A DNA stretch of 5,949 bases from Bacteroidales bacterium (GTDB taxonomy: Bacteria > Bacteroidota > Bacteroidia > Bacteroidales > WCHB1-69). Positions 5,045 through 5,949 of this stretch are shown here, one piece after another. The translations under genes and the position numbers were made by a program. Location: NCBI GenBank assembly GCA_024400715.1, contig JAKSMH010000082.1:1-5949 (forward strand), in the 5' to 3' direction. Under the pieces are notes generated by a model. It did no database searches, was not told where the DNA came from, and saw only the letters and a list, made by a program, of their open reading frames with translations. Positions within the stretch are counted from its first letter, which is position 1. Each line of letters begins with the position of its first letter.

Positions 5045-5949
5045 ATGTCCGAAGATAAAATCATCATCAAGGGTGCCCGCGTCAACAATCTCAAAAATAT
5101 TGATGTCGAAATCCCACGTAATCAGTTAGTCGTCATCACCGGCCTTTCCGGTTCCGGCAAGAGCTCGCTGGCTTTCGACACGCTTTACGCCGAAGGGCAA
5201 CGCCGCTATGTGGAAAGCATCAGCGCCTACGCTCGCCAATTTATGGGCAAGATTTCCAAACCCGATGTGGATTCCATCACCGGCATCCCGCCCGCCATTG
5301 CTATCGAACAGCGGGTTATCTCCCGAAATCCACGTTCCACCGTCGGAACCACAACCGAAATTTACGAATACCTGAAGCTGCTTTTCGCCCGCATCGGCCA
5401 CACTTTTTCACCCGTCAGCGGCAAGGAGGTTAAACGCGAGACCGTGGAAGATGTCTTAACATATATACAGCAAATACCCGCAGGCGCAAAAGTATATATT
5501 TCCGCGCCTCTTCAGCTTTTTGCCGACCGAACGCCTGCTGAACAGCTGGAAGTGCTTAAACAACAGGGATTTAGCCGTATCATCTACAACAAGGAGGTCA
5601 AAGACATTGACGAAGTGCTGCAAGGAAAAGTCAGCAAGAATGCCGACATCAATATTCTTATCGACAGATTCAAGTCCGATAAGCTAAGCGACAACAAGAC
5701 CCGCCTCTCCGACTCTATCGAAACTGCTTTCTACGAAGGGAAAGGCACCTGCATCATCCAATACGATATTGACAATACAAGCAAACGAAGCAAGTTCAGC
5801 AATCTCTTCGAAATGGACGACATCAGTTTTGAAGAGCCCTCGGTGAACTTATTCAGCTTCAACAATCCTTACGGCTGCTGCAAAAGTTGCGGCGGCACCG
5901 GTATGATTGAAGGCATTGACCCCGATCTGGTCATTCCCGACCGCTCGCT
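5045..5949 (+). CDS. uvrA: UvrA, excinuclease ABC subunit A, N-terminal 301 residues, runs off right edge
   Basis: UvrA is the damage-recognition ATPase of nucleotide excision repair and loads UvrB on DNA. The visible part starts MSEDKIIIKGARVNNLKNIDVEIP. It has the first Walker A motif GLSGSGKSS (33-41), then FDTLYAEGQRRYVESISAYA (44-62), and the IPPAIAIEQR block (81-90) with the Q-loop region. The UvrB-binding and signature-insertion region follows, then FSFNNPYGCCKSCGGTG (270-286), which holds one CxxC pair of the first zinc-binding module. The second CxxC pair expected before it is absent: the matching stretch reads FSNLFEMDDISFEEPS. The second ATPase half and C-terminal zinc finger lie beyond the window. 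ATG 5045 gives the usual family N-terminus. It is divergent from the DUF2490 gene. Confidence 0.97.
   Translation, partial: MSEDKIIIKGARVNNLKNIDVEIPRNQLVVITGLSGSGKSSLAFDTLYAEGQRRYVESISAYARQFMGKISKPDVDSITGIPPAIAIEQRVISRNPRSTVGTTTEIYEYLKLLFARIGHTFSPVSGKEVKRETVEDVLTYIQQIPAGAKVYISAPLQLFADRTPAEQLEVLKQQGFSRIIYNKEVKDIDEVLQGKVSKNADINILIDRFKSDKLSDNKTRLSDSIETAFYEGKGTCIIQYDIDNTSKRSKFSNLFEMDDISFEEPSVNLFSFNNPYGCCKSCGGTGMIEGIDPDLVIPDRS

Noticed and set aside
5126..5401. Minus-strand reading frame of 91 codons inside uvrA
   Set aside because: It lies opposite highly conserved uvrA codons and has no family features.

Overview
The window looks like a piece of a Bacteroidota (probably Bacteroidales) chromosome. 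The main evidence is four promoter-like sites that fit the TTTG...TAnnTTTG pattern of that phylum (TATCTTTG twice, TATATTTG, TAACTTTG). A DUF2490 outer-membrane-type protein and a Bacteroidota-style UvrA agree with this. I cannot name the genus.

Layout, left to right. Positions 1-584 (minus strand) hold the N-terminal half of a DUF1016/YhcG-type protein that runs off the left edge. It carries an in-frame palindromic insert. Positions 736-2220 and 2297-3787 (both minus) are two tandem paralogues of almost equal length (494 and 496 residues). They share a middle linker, a RecG-like C-terminal ATPase domain (HATPase_c_4), a low-complexity tract and a winged-helix C-terminus. Their N-termini differ: the first-transcribed gene (2297-3787) has a Schlafen-type AlbA_2 domain, while the second (736-2220) has a DUF4062 domain in that place. 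Each gene has five perfect 12-bp repeats at the same point, encoding TTEK x5 in one and NPPV x5 in the other. Each is followed by the same GC-rich element of about 36 bp. A good promoter, overlapped by a perfect inverted repeat, precedes the AlbA_2 gene. The DUF4062 gene has no visible promoter, so the two are probably one operon. The DUF1016 gene has its own -7 element but may also receive readthrough.

The right half looks like ordinary chromosome: a secreted DUF2490 protein (4064-4729, minus) and, divergently transcribed, the first 301 codons of uvrA (5045 to the right edge, plus), each with its own promoter.

The accessory part (1 to about 3840) is the interesting region. DUF1016 nucleases and AlbA_2/ATPase proteins are often found near restriction-modification and other defence genes. 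A sensing or defence role for the paralogue pair is therefore plausible, but it is inference: no modification, restriction or toxin gene lies inside the window.
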